NCBI GenBank assembly: GCA_030077755.1
Contig: JAQJZZ010000017.1
Location: 434,001 to 498,000, forward strand
DNA length: 64,000 nt
Direction: 5' to 3'
Source: Filosporella fistucella
Lineage: Eukaryota > Ascomycota > Leotiomycetes > Helotiales
A model generated the notes under the pieces. The model saw only the letters and a list, made by a program, of their open reading frames with translations, was not told the DNA's origin and did not search any database. Shown one piece after another: positions 22,114-34,425 of this stretch; the stretch's first letter is position 1, and each line of letters starts with the position of its first letter. Both the position numbers and the translations under genes were made by a program.

Positions 22114-24848
22114 ATGTCTGGACAAGAGAACCAGCCTCATGGAGGCCCCATTGGTACGTTATACGTTCGTTCGTCGTTGCTTACAGCTCGGTTCATTCAA
22201 TTACGCCATGCCCAGTTGTTGATTTGTTTCATAAGCGTTCTTTCTGACAAACAATTTCTTGGGCAGGCTCCGACCATATCAATACCTCCGCGCCCAATTC
22301 CAAGACATCTTCTCCTCAAGTCCGTTTTGCTCCTGTCAACGAAGAGATTGAACCGAGCGTCCAGCAGCTTGATTCCATTGTTCCGCCGAACCAAATCTCT
22401 GGGAAGGACGAGCAATCGTTGAAGGAGATCTCGGAGAGTCTTCATGGTACACATCTGCAAGGACGACGCATGAGCCATTTTGCATTCGAGCCTGTCTCAC
22501 TTCCAGCTTCGAGGGTACGTTTTCTCGCTCTGCTTATATCTCATTGTTTGCCGGCACATCCGAAAGGGGAAATGATGTAGTGTTCATGGCACTCCTTCAA
22601 ACATATGGAGCTATGAAATGGTAGAGTTTCGGCTGCACACAAACTTTCCCAGAGTTTCCGGCGTCATCATCTTCAGATGCATTGAAAATGACTTTCTCAC
22701 GATCCACCCCCACGCACTACTGGGAAAGCCTCCCGGGATGCCCCACCTTCTTGCATTTTTCTATATAGTCCTTTTGATATCCTCTTCGTTGTCAAGTCTT
22801 ATAGCTCAAACTGACTTGTCGTCACTAGGTCGCCTCACACGAAGACAGCTCACGCGAGGCAAGTCGACACAATACACATACATCCTCTGGCAGACCTTCA
22901 CCGCATCAAAGTCCTCGTCCTACTTCAATGCACTCACCACCCATCACACCGGCAGCGACGAGATCGAGGGACGCAGTGGAGGGGTCAACTACCAAGGGTG
23001 CGCCTCTTCAGAAGGTGGAGGACAGGGACTCCTCAGCAGTCACCCCACAAATCTCACCACCCGGAACCTCTCCATCTACTACACATGTAGATGATTCTCG
23101 TCCCGGATCTTCTGGACCACCAACGAGACCTACCAGTCAATCCGACACAACGGCTCCTTCATCAAGACATCACGGTGGCTTTTCGATTGGGCCGACAACA
23201 CACGATTCCTCCTCTGTACCTGCATCTCGCGATGCGAGCCCTACACGATCTGCAGTACCAACATATAGCAGACCCTTCACACCTGCAGGAGATATAAATG
23301 ATCCCTACGCAGCACATAAGCGACTTCCGCAAACGAAGAATCTTGATCAGATTGATCCTAGATTCAAGTTTACGGCCTTGAATTCCAAGCACCGAGCATC
23401 TCCTAGCTCTTCTACCGTCAGCTTACCTAGATCATCAAGAAGTACAGTTGATGTGAATAATTCGGAAAAGAGGCATTCACACATATTTGGTGGAGGTCAT
23501 AAGGATCACCTTTCTCACATGCACGATGAGAGTTCGTCTACAATATCTAGTAAGCACGGCTCCATGTCGGAGCTCAAACGATTTTTGAAGATTGGGGGGC
23601 ACCACAAGGCAAAGAGAGCTGCCTCACCTACACCATCCTCGAAATCCGGAACCAAGACACCTCCACACCACAAAACTCCCCAGCAACTACCGTTCGGAGA
23701 AGACCATGGCTTACAATCGAAATACGGCAAATTTGGAAAGGTGCTTGGAGCTGGTGCTGGTGGATCGGTTCGCCTGATGAAGCGAAGTAGTGACAATACA
23801 ACATTTGCTGTGAAGGAATTCAGAGCCAGACATTCATACGAAACGGAGAAAGAATACGCCAAGAAGGTGACGGCTGAATTCTGTGTCGGCTCGACTTTAC
23901 ACCACGGAAACATTATCGAAACATTAGATATAGTTCACGAGAAGGGGAAGTGGTACGAGGTGATGGAATACGCTCCATTTGATTTATTTGCTATTGTCAT
24001 GACTGGGAAGATGTCGAGAGAAGAAATCAGTTGCGCCTTTTTACAGATTTTAAGCGGCGTCACATACTTGCATAGTATGGGGTTGGCTCATCGGGACTTG
24101 AAGCTCGATAACGTGGTGGTGAATGATAAAGGAATCATGAAAATAATTGATTTCGGGAGTGCGAGCGTCTTCAAATATCCATTTGAAGGCGGCATTACAC
24201 TTGCAAGTGGTAAGTTCTCCAACACAACACCATTCCGAACGGCGCTAATGAGTAACAGGAATTGTCGGATCTGACCCTTATCTCGCACCAGAGGTGTACG
24301 ATGAGAGAAAGTATGATCCACAACCAACGGATATATGGTCACTTGCCATTATCTTTTGTTGCATGTCGCTGCGGCGGTTCCCATGGAAGATGCCGAGAAT
24401 GACGGACAACTCATACAAACTGTTTGCATCCCCACCCACACCCGGAACAGACTTGAGGAGGATTTCCGACACTCCTGTGCCATCGAAATCAACAGGTGAT
24501 TTGGATACACCTGCAAGGGATGCCGTCCCTGCAGCCCCGCCTGCTTCAAAGCCACCAACTGATCTACGGAGAGCGCCTACGAATGAAGCTGATAAGAAGC
24601 CAGAGGTCATCAAAGGTCCATGGAGACTATTGCGTCTGCTTCCTCGTGAAAGCAGACATATTATGGCACGTATGTTGGAAATTGATCCTAAGAAACGTGC
24701 CACTATGGCAGATGTTCTTGATGATGCGTGGGTATCTGGCACCACAATTTGTCGACAAGAGCCGGGAGGAACTGTAATTAGCGCGCCAGGTCATGTTCAT
24801 ACACTTGAACCTCCTGCTTCAGCTGCACCAGCTCCGGCAGGGAAGTGA
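22114..24848 (+). CDS. HAL/SAT4-type serine/threonine protein kinase
   Basis: Four exons, 22114-22153, 22267-22514, 22829-24209 and 24259-24848, give 752 residues. About 390 N-terminal residues are Ser/Thr/Pro-rich and probably disordered. The kinase domain follows: glycine loop [10 protein letters not shown], catalytic lysine in [14 protein letters not shown] at about 517, DFGSAS at about 537 and APEVY. There is a long proline- and Ser-rich insertion (about 610-660) in the C-lobe before the final [14 protein letters not shown] helix. This architecture matches the fungal NPR/HAL family, of which yeast Hal4/Sat4 and Hal5 regulate potassium uptake (Trk1/2) and salt tolerance. SAT4/HAL4-like is my best guess. 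All catalytic motifs are intact, so the kinase should be active. The upstream leader appears long. Confidence 0.9.
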
Positions 24849-25590
24849 TCTAGCATTAGGGTATTTTAGACATTGGAGGGATTGCATTACTGGATGGATG
24901 GACGGTGTTATGGATTGTGTGGAGTCATGAATAGTTGGACTCGATTAGGATTGGCACTTATTGGTGCGGTGCATAGAAGTTCTTTTACATAGCAGAGAAA
25001 CTGCTGTAGATTGTATATCCAGTAATGCCCGTAGTGAGGCTTCTGGAGACATATGACGTTTAAAGGTTATGATACCGTAATGAACTATGCTTCATCCAAG
25101 AACTCATTCTTTGGATGTGTGTATGATTGCCTCTCTTCGCACTCATACTTTGTTCTCGTGGAGCAAGTGGTCCTATTTTGTAATGACTCTAGCCACTTCA
25201 ATGGAACGCCACAGGCTGTTGTGCCTGTAAGTTGACCCATTTGATGGCTTCATATTCTCATAGATAGACTTCACGCTCGGCACCCTAAGCATGGGCTAGC
25301 TTCAGATTACAGAAGCTATACCTCTAATCAATGTAATTTTATACCCCAGAGTCATCAGGTCCCATTCCAAATACGTGAAAATCAAAAGGGGCAGCAGCCG
25401 CGGCAAACTAGGGTGTGGCTGAACTCTCGCTTAAAAAAAGTTCCCTTCCATCTTCTTCGAAGCTTCACTCGGAACAACAAGCACTTCTCCATCTCCATTT
25501 TCTCACAACCAATACACAGTTCCATACCTCACTTTCTCACCTGCAAATCAATCAATCGCTCTTTGCCGAGAAATCTGAACCACCACCAAT
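24849..25590. other. Intergenic, HSP10 promoter side
   Basis: It is 742 bp between the kinase stop and the HSP10 start. A GAAGCTTC octamer at 25459-25466 resembles half of a heat-shock element, but the third unit is not in register, so I do not call an element. Confidence 0.3.
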
Positions 25591-26313
25591 ATGGTAAGTC
25601 CTCTTTTTTATCGTCTGCAGAGAAAAGGAACAGGAAATAAGGAGACAGTCAGCTGTTCAAGCTCTCTCCTCTTCCTTCCATTGTCTTTCCTCCTTCCCCT
25701 TCTTCTCCACTGCACAGCCCAAAACAGAACTAACACCCCACCCAGTCTACCGCCCTCAAATCCATCAAGTCCCTCGCGCCGCTCCTGGACCGCGTGCTCG
25801 TCCAGCGCATCAAGATGGAGGCTAAGACCGCAGGGGGCATCTACCTGCCTGAGTCCAGTGTCAAGGAGCTGAATGAGGCGAAGGTGTTGGCTGTTGGACC
25901 TGGAGGCTTGGATAAGGATGGGAAGAGGGTTGAGTGCAGTGTTAAGCCTGGTGATAAGGTTTTGATTCCGCAGGTGAGCTTGGACTTTTTTATGGATTGA
26001 ATGGAATTCGGGATGGGAGCCAGAGCAGAACTGCATATCTGACTATGTGTGTGGTATCTGCGAGTTTGGCATGGCTATTGAGCTATTCCGTTGCTTCTAT
26101 GACTTGCTGGAGCATCTTTTCCGGTCAATCCGATTCAATTTAGAATTATTACTAACAGCTTTCACAGTACGGTGGTTCCCCAGTCAAGGTCGGAAACGAA
26201 GAGTACTCTCTCTTCCGCGACCATGAGTATGTACCCTCTTTTTCCCGTCCCTTCCCAATTCCAAACATCTTACTAACACCTTCCCCAGCATCCTCGCCAA
26301 AATAAACGAATAA
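25591..26313 (+). CDS. hsp10: Mitochondrial co-chaperonin HSP10 (GroES)
   Basis: Four exons, 25591-25593, 25746-25973, 26168-26226 and 26289-26313, encode 104 residues, the normal HSP10 length. The first coding exon is only the ATG, followed directly by GTAAGT. Family motifs are clear: LDRVLVQRI at the first strand, the mobile loop ending in KTAGGIYLPES, VGPG, and PGDKVLIPQ/YGG across the second splice. The C-terminus (RDHDILAKINE) also crosses a splice. HSP10 caps the HSP60 chamber in the mitochondrial matrix and helps fold imported proteins. Family members often import without a cleaved presequence, and none is seen here. Confidence 0.95.
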
Positions 26314-27880
26314 ACGAAATTAGAAACGAGCGTGGGAATGTATACTACAATATGTACAAAAGAACAAGCATAGCGGACATGACTTGGTGAACGGAATGGT
26401 TTTTACTTATTTTGCGAGGGTTTGAGGGTAGACGTGGAGAGGGAAGAAGTGGGAGGACGAAGGGGAAAAGAGAAAGATGGGAAGGAAGTAATGAATGATA
26501 TCTCTGCTCTTTGTATATTTTTGTTGTGTGATTCGTATACATGGGTGACTGAGTGTGTTTGGCTTATACGACGACATGTGTGCAGAAAGTTCTGCTGTGT
26601 TTTCAGTCATTTTTGTTGCGGCTTGCTTGTCATTGTCCCGAAATCAATCCCATAGCCATTCCCAAGCCTTGACCCAGAGATTTAATGCACAATCCCACTT
26701 TCTTCATGTCCTACTATCGTTATTCCCGCTGTTTGTATTTTGCTGGCTCTTAGTATATGGTCTCTTGTGTTAGAACAATCGCAAGTGTGTGTCTGTTTGA
26801 TTAGTCCAGCTCTATGTCTGGTTTTTGTTTATTGTTCTTAACGACTCTAGATCTCATGTTGAGGAGTTTGTAGGAAGTCGATTCTTATCTGATCTGTGGT
26901 AGAGCTTAGATCTTCCTTAGTAATATTGAAACCCGTGTCTTTCACTGATTCTTGCAGCCATTTACAACAGCTGGCATCTGTATAGTATTGGATCGAGCTT
27001 TCGCTTAGTCTTTCCAATTGTGTATAGGAGCGCGTGAAAATTGTCGGCGTTCAAGGGTTGCCTCCTGAGCATCGGCGGAGATGTCTCATGATAGTGTGTA
27101 GTATAACTTAGAAGAGCAGCTCTAATTTATCATGAAATAAAGGAAGCATAGACATTGTCCAGTCCTCCAGACTTGTTTGCTACCCTTCAAGGCGGTCACA
27201 TAATGACGTTTCGATGAAGTCAATAGGAAATAGTACAGTCTGGCGTTAGAGTCCATCGTCACTGCCCTTGTATACGATAGTAATCGAGAGAATGAGCGTT
27301 CCCACTCCAGCTTTTGACCACCTACTAAATTATATACGCATACACACACCACCCTCCTAACTTATTGCTGAGATACCGCTATCCTCAACTTCATTCATTA
27401 AATCATATTACTCAAATCCCGCTTTCCTTACCCTTTTCATTGTGTTATATTACTCAAATACGGCTCTCTTCGCTCTATTCATTATCTCAAATTACTCACC
27501 CATAATTCTCACTTCTAACGATCCACTGCATTCATTCGCTCACTCCTTTCATGTGAATGTTCAGATACAATTCGAATCACACAGTTTGGTCAGTCATTGC
27601 ATGAAAAGGGCAGTAGATACGGATTCGAATCACGATCAGACTGATCCATTTGTTACTGCTATTCACGGATGGAGTGGAAGAGCTGAGACGGGCATATTTA
27701 AGAGCTTGGTCCAATTGGGAAGTTTCTTCATCTCAATACTTCGCCATCTGTGGTCACCTAGTTCCAGACTACCCACCTCTTCCAGTCTTTGTCCAACCTA
27801 CCCTTTCAGACACTCTGACAAATACTTGTATTCATAACTCAGCATCGACGAAAACAAAATACTGATCAGACACATAAGAA
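26314..27880. other. 1.6 kb intergenic region with a 42-bp tandem repeat
   Basis: No gene is supported. Overlapping frames at 26345-26773 and 27122-27865 have no motif. The region holds the 3' UTR of HSP10, the imperfect tandem repeat listed separately, and the promoter of the AA9-like gene. Confidence 0.45.
27394..27510. repeat. Imperfect tandem repeat, 42-bp period, about three copies
   Basis: The block TTCATT ... TATTACTCAAAT recurs at exact 42-bp spacing. TATTACTCAAAT starts at 27406 and 27448, and a diverged copy starts at 27490. TTCATT starts at 27394, 27436 and 27478. It lies about 400 bp upstream of the AA9-like gene. Confidence 0.8.
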
Positions 27881-29844
27881 ATGGCAGCTCTAAGCGTGAT
27901 ACTCTTCAAACTAGTGGTGGCACTGGCAGGCTTCCGGACAATCGCCGCCAACACAGGTCTGGTTGCGATATTTGTCAATGATGTTTGCCAAGGAGTTGGC
28001 ACTTGTATTCGGTATGTTACAAGAACTGATTACAACTCAACAGAACCGATCGAAATCGTGAATTACCACGAAATGGGTTGTGGTAAGTATGTTCCAATGC
28101 TAAGTTCTATCACTCACATTTTCCTGGATACACGCTAATATCTTGCAGGGTATCAAAGTGATGGGATCGCTGCGCGCACATGTCCCGTTACTCAGGGTGG
28201 AAAAGTGAGCTTCTTATGGAGACAGAGCCCTGGTGAGAGTGTCTCTAAACCAACAGTCATGCTGCCTGATGAGAAAGGTCCATGTGCAGTGTACTTGAAG
28301 TATGTGAAGGTCCCGACTATCAATTCCGCCCCTGGAAATGGCTGGTTCAAGATCTGGGATGAGGGATATGACCCAGCTACAAAGCTTTGGTGCACGGAAA
28401 AGCTAATGAAGAACAACGGCATTATGTCTGTCAGGATTCCAACTGATCTTGCAGGTGGTCACTACCTGATCCGCCCGGAACTGATCTCGTTGCGGGACGC
28501 TGACAAGAATGTACCCCATTCTACCCCATCTTTCTACATTGCCTGCGCACAAATCTACCTTGAGTCACCGGCAGTTTCTCATCCAATAGATGTGGTGAGC
28601 TTTCCGGGGTTACTAATCGGGGACGAGCCAGGATTGAACTTCAACATTTACAAGCCCACTTTTCCATACCCTGGAGTTGGACCACCTGCTTACAACAAGA
28701 CAACACCTCGGGAACGACTTAAGCCTGCTCCTCTTAAACAGGATACTGGCGCCCTGCCTAATGACACAATCCTTGAGAATGCAAATGTAAGTATCATCCC
28801 CTTCCCACGCCATCTTTACTCAGATTCACCCGTTTCATATCACACTATACGGTCGACTCGTTCATGAGCATAGACTCAGACAATGCTGATTCATGTTAGT
28901 GGTTCACAGACGATGTGCTGCCTTACCAAACCAAAGCGGGCTGTCTTAAGGTAAACACTGCAGAGCTCCCTCAGTCTCGCAAACTTACTAACCCTTTCTA
29001 GGCAGTAACAGATTGCAACCAGATGCTTCTCGATTGCTTCAATAACGTTCCTCCAACTGGGAGCGAGAATTGTGACTATCTCATCCCCCGCTGCGACGAA
29101 TTGAGGGGTTACTGTGCAGCAGGTAGCTACTCCGGTCCACCGGACTGGGGCAAAATCAGAACTCCTAAAATGAACTCAACTCGATGGGGTCCTATACCAC
29201 CTGCTGCTAACGAGAAGACGTACATTATGCTTGGAGACGATTCAATTGCGGTTGACAAATCTGCTCCTCCTACATTGGGTCCAGCAACAAGCACCACTAC
29301 AGAAACCAGCTCCAGCACAGCTACCAGCTCTCATACCTCTGGAACTTCTCTTTATACAGTCGATATTGTACCAAATTTGACTGATGATGACACTGCAGCA
29401 CCTGCGAGCTATAATCCTCAGAAGTCACAGGGTAACTCCATCCGGCTTGGGTGGGGATGGCTTCCGAAGAGAAACAATCATAAGGCAGTTCCTACGCGAG
29501 TCCCGAGAGCTATACGCACTCGGACATCTGGGATAGCCGCTCTTTATACCGTTGACATTGTTCCCGGCCTGACAGATGATGACGGTGAGCCTGATATTAA
29601 TCCGCAGCTACAGAAATCACAAGGCAATTCAATCAGGTTTGGCTTTAGAAGAAGGAGTTTCAGAAGGAGTCATCGCGCGACTCATGAACGGATCCTGAGA
29701 GCGACAGAGAAGCTGTCGGAAGACGACGGGTTGAAGGAGAGAGAAACCCACGAGCATAAACCCCATTGGAGTAAGCATCGGAATATGATTAAAACATGGA
29801 GAGAAAAAGCTGATGAGAAGAATGAGAGTCACGATGGGTTGTGA
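27881..29844 (+). CDS. Secreted AA9-like protein lacking the histidine brace
   Basis: Exons 27881-28082, 28149-28786, 28900-28950 and 29002-29844 encode 577 residues. A signal peptide covers about residues 1-23. Residues to about 235 follow the AA9 lytic polysaccharide monooxygenase pattern: IFVNDVCQG near the start, VSFLWRQSPGES, NGWFKIWDEGY, IPTDLAGGHYLIRPELISL and FYIACAQIYLE. AA9 enzymes bind copper through the mature N-terminal His, a second His and an axial Tyr. Here the aligned first residue appears to be Asn (NTGLVAIFV). The usual SHxGPV motif is replaced by a stretch without His. The second-sphere ALHSA reads SLRDA, and QFY reads SFY. Only Tyr remains, so oxidative catalysis is unlikely. 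A Cys-containing segment and a Ser/Thr linker follow, then two copies of a repeat starting LYTVDIVP at 414 and 478, and a basic tail. Confidence 0.85.
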
Positions 29845-30703
29845 CTTAGAACAGCATATTTGAAGGATAGAAATGTGGGTTTGCAAAAAAGCGGACATGT
29901 AAGATCACTTACATTGAAGGTGTATAAATGGGTGGAGTTTCAGGTTGCAGCATTTTTGATAGGATATGCGGTGGAGCAAGGCCTTTTTATACTATTTGTG
30001 CCTTATGAAGCAACTTGATCGATGGGTATGCTGGCGAGCTGCTCTCCTGAACACCCACACCGTGCTTGAGAGAATGTCCATCAAAGCTAATCTCCCCAAC
30101 TCTCGAATAACATCCCTGACTGTAATAATATTTAATTGATGAATTTCTAGAAGTATTTGAAGAACAAATTATTCTAAGAAGTCCCAGAAACAAGTACACA
30201 TGTCGCGGCGAGAAAATATCAAATATCAAGTTACAAAAGACACAAATACAATACAACAAAAATAGATACCAAAATTGAGATGGAAATTTTTTTTCTCCTT
30301 CAAAAGGATCGAGCTACAAAATTCCCAAATATAATACAGCAATAGGTCCCAAAATCAAGACCAAAAAAATAGGTTTTATTTAAAAATTGGTCAAAAACGG
30401 CAAAACTCTAGCCCCCCCTTCGAAATGGGAGAGACTGTAGAAAACCCTCTGGTGAGGATTTTTGAAGTCGGGTGATTTTATTTTTACGTTGACTTAATCG
30501 TCTTGTCAACAGACCACTACGCCACATTTCCATGTAGCGATCCTTATGGCCTGGTTACGGACAGCTTATTTGAGTATATCACATTTAGAGATTTAGTTTG
30601 CGCCATGTTTACTATCACGAAAATGGAAGAGCGGTGAACTGGTTATATGAATGAGGCCGTGATTGAAAGTCTTGCTATTAAATCCTTGCCCAAATTTAGA
30701 ATG
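29845..30703. other. Intergenic, AT-rich
   Basis: It lies between the 3' ends of two convergent genes. The part at 30240-30370 is very A/T-rich with two loosely similar ATACAAC/ATACAGC blocks. No gene is supported. Confidence 0.5.
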
Positions 30704-31306
30704 CTAACCGTGGAACCTCACGTCCTCTAACCTTTTCAACTCACACAAATAATTCTCCTTCGGTGCTCCTCCCCACCTCCATGCCGGCCCGTTTCCCCCA
30801 TCCACAACGCCCTCCCCAATCAACTTGTGCCAAAGATATTGTTTCACAGCTACAAACCTCACTTTCTGAACCACCATATCATTCTTAGCTATCAATTCCC
30901 TCGCTAACTCAAATCCTAAATCTCCACAGAGCCATAACGTGTCTATCTCCCAGTTAATCCACACCCCCTTCACCAAATACCCTAATCCCATTCCCTCAAA
31001 GCCAAGTTCTTCGTAGAATCTCAAGCCTTTCTGTCTAGCTTCCGTGTTGACGAATAGTATTGCAGGAGCAGGTGAATGAGAGAACCATCGACCTTTTTGC
31101 AGAGTGGAAGTAGAAGGTGTGCAGCTCACTTCTACGTTTCGAGGGACAGAAGCTGCGTAACTCCATATCTTGAGTCGTAGTTCGGGAGGTAGGAGAGGGA
31201 AGAGGGGAAAGGTCTCCATGGAGGGGACGAATGGGGGAGTGAGGGTGGTGATGCAGTGTTGTGGGTGTTTCCACATAAAGTGGAGGACGTCGAGGGAGGA
31301 CATCAT
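30704..31306 (-). CDS. 2EXR-domain protein
   Basis: A single exon of about 200 residues. The segment FPLFPLLPPELRLKIWSYAA is the start of the fungal 2EXR domain, which is expanded in filamentous ascomycetes and of unknown function. Supporting features are the following PAILFVNTEARQKGLRFYE, the mid-domain WINWEIDTLWLCGD and the terminal LKRLEDVRF. The open frame extends upstream to 31486. I start at one of the paired ATGs at 31306/31303 because the extra 60 residues do not look like part of the domain. There is no signal peptide or membrane segment. Confidence 0.85.
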   Translation of the reverse strand: MMSSLDVLHFMWKHPQHCITTLTPPFVPSMETFPLFPLLPPELRLKIWSYAASVPRNVEVSCTPSTSTLQKGRWFSHSPAPAILFVNTEARQKGLRFYEELGFEGMGLGYLVKGVWINWEIDTLWLCGDLGFELARELIAKNDMVVQKVRFVAVKQYLWHKLIGEGVVDGGNGPAWRWGGAPKENYLCELKRLEDVRFHG

Positions 31307-31994
31307 AATAGTCTTTGGTGGCAGTGAGAAGAATTGGAGGAGAGAAGGTGAAGAGAGGTAAGGGGCAGAGGTAGTATGGAGTTGAACTTGATATACGGCT
31401 ATTGAAGAAAGTGATATCCGATCCTTACATAAGCCCTTGTTGAGCTGAAGACAAATTCCAGTGAGAATGTCCAATGTGTGAATCAAGCTGACATGAGGCT
31501 AAGAGTCTTGAGTTTTAGAATGTTTTGAGAAGTCCAGCGCATGAATCCGTTTGTGTAGAGATAAGTGTGTACAGAATCCCTCACGATTTGGACGCAAGGA
31601 CGTTCCCACGTCATTGGCGAAGAGGGGAAAGAGTTGATTCGAGCGGAAACGCGATGTCAGCAGAGCAAAACGAACAAGAAACTTCGGAACGCCCGCACTT
31701 GCGAAAGTTTGATGGGAATTGTGTATTCTTGGACTCAACTAGATTCCATTTATAGGTGTAAAATTACTTATATGTGTGTAGCAAAGTAGGTAGACCTTAG
31801 CATGTGTAATTAATTAACATTAGTAATTTATCAATGAAGATGTAGGTGAGCTATGGAGGAAAAGTAGGGTCGTCATTCAGCCACCATCTAAATACACCCC
31901 GCTAGCGCCCGCTCCGACCAGTGCCCCACGAATTATTTTCCCCTCCATCGCCAATCGTACTTCCAAAGAGGAACAATCCAGCCCTTATCTCCAG
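31307..31994. promoter_or_regulatory. Divergent intergenic region
   Basis: It is about 690 bp between the divergent 2EXR gene and TYW1, and should contain both promoters. The in-frame extension of the 2EXR frame (31307-31486) is more likely leader than coding. Confidence 0.4.
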
Positions 31995-34425
31995 ATGGCG
32001 CACGAAACATGGAGTCTCAGGCCATTGCTGCCTTTTGAAATTGCTGGTATGAGCAAAATAATTGTCTTGTGATTGAAAAAAATTGCTAACTGCTGCAGAT
32101 ATCGTGGCTCTTTGGCACGAATATCGAATCCCTATTATTCTATCCACGGTGTCGGTGTTGATAATTGTGCGAACGATTCTGCATCAACGAGTCCCAAGGA
32201 CTATAGTTGGAGAGACTCCGCCTCTTTCACCAGCTCTACCAGCTTTGAAAGAGAAGGTACCTGCGAGAGACAAATCAAACAATAAGAATATTGTGCTGGA
32301 AGAGAAGAATGGGATAGAGAAAGGGTCTCTGGAACAGAAACCGCCCAATGGATTGAAAGCGCCCCGCAGAATTGCAGGGGGATTGAAGAAGAAGAGGGAT
32401 TCGGAAGAGCATGTGCCAAAGGCCCAAAAGATCCAAGTGCTGGTATTCTTTTCCTCCTTGACAGGCACAACCGAAAAGACGGCAAAAGCCTTCACACAGG
32501 AGCTTGCACAGAGCACGAAGTCGATTGCAGAATCTACATCTACAACATTCCTGGAACCAGAAGTACTTGACTTGTCATACATAGACTATGACGAATATTT
32601 CATCAATCCTCCCAAGTCCGACCCTGAAACAAGCTATTTCTACCTGATCTTGATACCGTCTTACAACATAGACAGTATTATGGATAATTTCCTAGAGCAT
32701 TTACAAGAAACACATAATGATTTCCGGATCGATACTGCGCCATTATCAACATTACTCGGATACTCTGTCTTTGGATTTGGGGATCGGGAAGGATGGCCGA
32801 AGGAGGAAGATGGATTCTGCTCTCAAGCTAGTGAGGTCGATAAATGGATGGCGAAATTGACGGCCAGGAAGAGAGCTTTCCCGTTGGGTATGGGTGATGC
32901 TAAGAAGGATGCTGCGGAAAGACTAAGTGAATGGAAAGAAGGAATTGAGGATGTTTTGGAGTACATTGCACGGACTGGTTCCTTAGGCGAGGGAGTTGTT
33001 GGTAGTGGAGATGCCGTTGAGAGTGATGTTGAAGATGTGGATGACGATGACGAGGTGTTATTCGATGAGCAAAACGTTGCTATTAAGAAGGCGAGAGTCC
33101 AAAAGAAAGATCCTCTCAATGATTTAGAGGATCTAGGCGCCCAAGTGGCCAATCTAGAGGAGTCTGCGGAGACTCCTCCTGAAGATTTAGAAATCGATTT
33201 CACGACTTTTGGCACGAAGGCTAAATCAGCCCCAGTGGCAATTGTCAAGGAGATGGTACCCAAGTCCTCGCCAACATATACTGCTCTGACGAAACAAGGA
33301 TACTCAATTGTTGGTTCCCATTCAGGAGTCAAGATATGCCGATGGACCAAATCCGCTCTAAGAGGCCGAGGATCATGCTACAAATATTCATTTTATGGAA
33401 TCGCCTCACACCAGTGTATGGAAACCACTCCATCTCTCTCCTGCTCTAACAAGTGCGTTTTCTGCTGGCGCCACGGAACCAATCCCGTAGGCACTACTTG
33501 GAGATGGGTTGTTGACCCTCCTGAGATGATTTTTGAAGGTGTCAAAGCTGGTCATTATCAGAAGATTAAAATGATGCGAGGCGTTCCCGGTGTACGAGCA
33601 GAGCGATTTGCAGAAGCAATGCGAATTCGACACTGCGCTCTGTCGTTAGTGGGGGAACCTATCTTCTACCCACATATCAACGAGTTCACAGCTATGCTCC
33701 ACAAAGAGCATATCTCTTCTTTCCTCGTCTGTAATGCTCAGCATCCAGACCAATTGGCGACTTTGAAACCAGTAACACAACTTTATGTATCGATTGATGC
33801 TTCGAATAAGGATTCTTTACGGAAAATCGATCGCCCTCTTCATAGAGATTTCTGGGAGCGATTCACGCGATGTTTAGATATTCTCAAGGAACGGCGATTC
33901 GAGCAACGTACCGTTTTCCGACTTACCCTTGTCAAGGGGTTTAATATTGATGACGAAGCAGAAGGGTATGCCGATCTCGTAGAAAAAGGCCTGCCATGTT
34001 TTGTAGAGGTGAAGGGTGTAACATACTGTGGCACTTCCACAGCTGCTGGTGCGGGACTTACGATGCAAAATGTCCCTTTCTACGAAGAAGTCTGCGCCTT
34101 CGTCATTGCACTAAACAAAGCTCTCGCAAAACGAGGACTCAAATACGGCATCGCAGCTGAACATGCACATAGTTGCTGCATCCTGATTGCGAGTGAGAGA
34201 TTCAAGGTTGAAGGTAAATGGCACACGAGAATTGATTATGCCAGGTTCTTTGAGCGGTTGGAGAGTGGAGAGCCTTTCACTCCTGAGGATTATATGGGTC
34301 CTGAGACTCCGGAGTGGGCTACTTGGGGGAAGGGAGGCTTTGATCCGAGGGACGTCAAGGTGGATAGAAAGGGGAGAGTGGTGGAGAATCCAGAGGAGAG
34401 GAGGGGTGTGGAGTTACTCGAGTAG
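31995..34425 (+). CDS. tyw1: tRNA wybutosine-synthesising protein TYW1
   Basis: Exons 31995-32046 and 32099-34425 give 792 residues. The 52-nt intron (GTATGA to TGCTGCAG) joins PFEIA/DIVALWHEY. A membrane helix near residues 27-45 (PIILSTVSVLIIV) is followed by a flavodoxin-like domain (VLVFFSSLTGTTEKTA, FMN-binding loop). An acidic linker comes next, then the radical-SAM domain with C466-x3-C470-x2-C473 (CSNKCVFCW) for the 4Fe-4S cluster, and the wyosine-base C-terminal region. TYW1 condenses N1-methylguanosine-37 of tRNA-Phe with a two-carbon unit from pyruvate to form the tricyclic 4-demethylwyosine, the second step to wybutosine. The N-terminal helix suggests attachment to the ER, as proposed for fungal TYW1. 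All key cysteines are present, so it should be functional. Confidence 0.95.

Noticed and set aside
25459..25474. Possible heat-shock element upstream of HSP10
   Set aside because: GAAGCTTC gives two units, but the next GAA is out of the five-base register, so it does not meet the three-unit rule.
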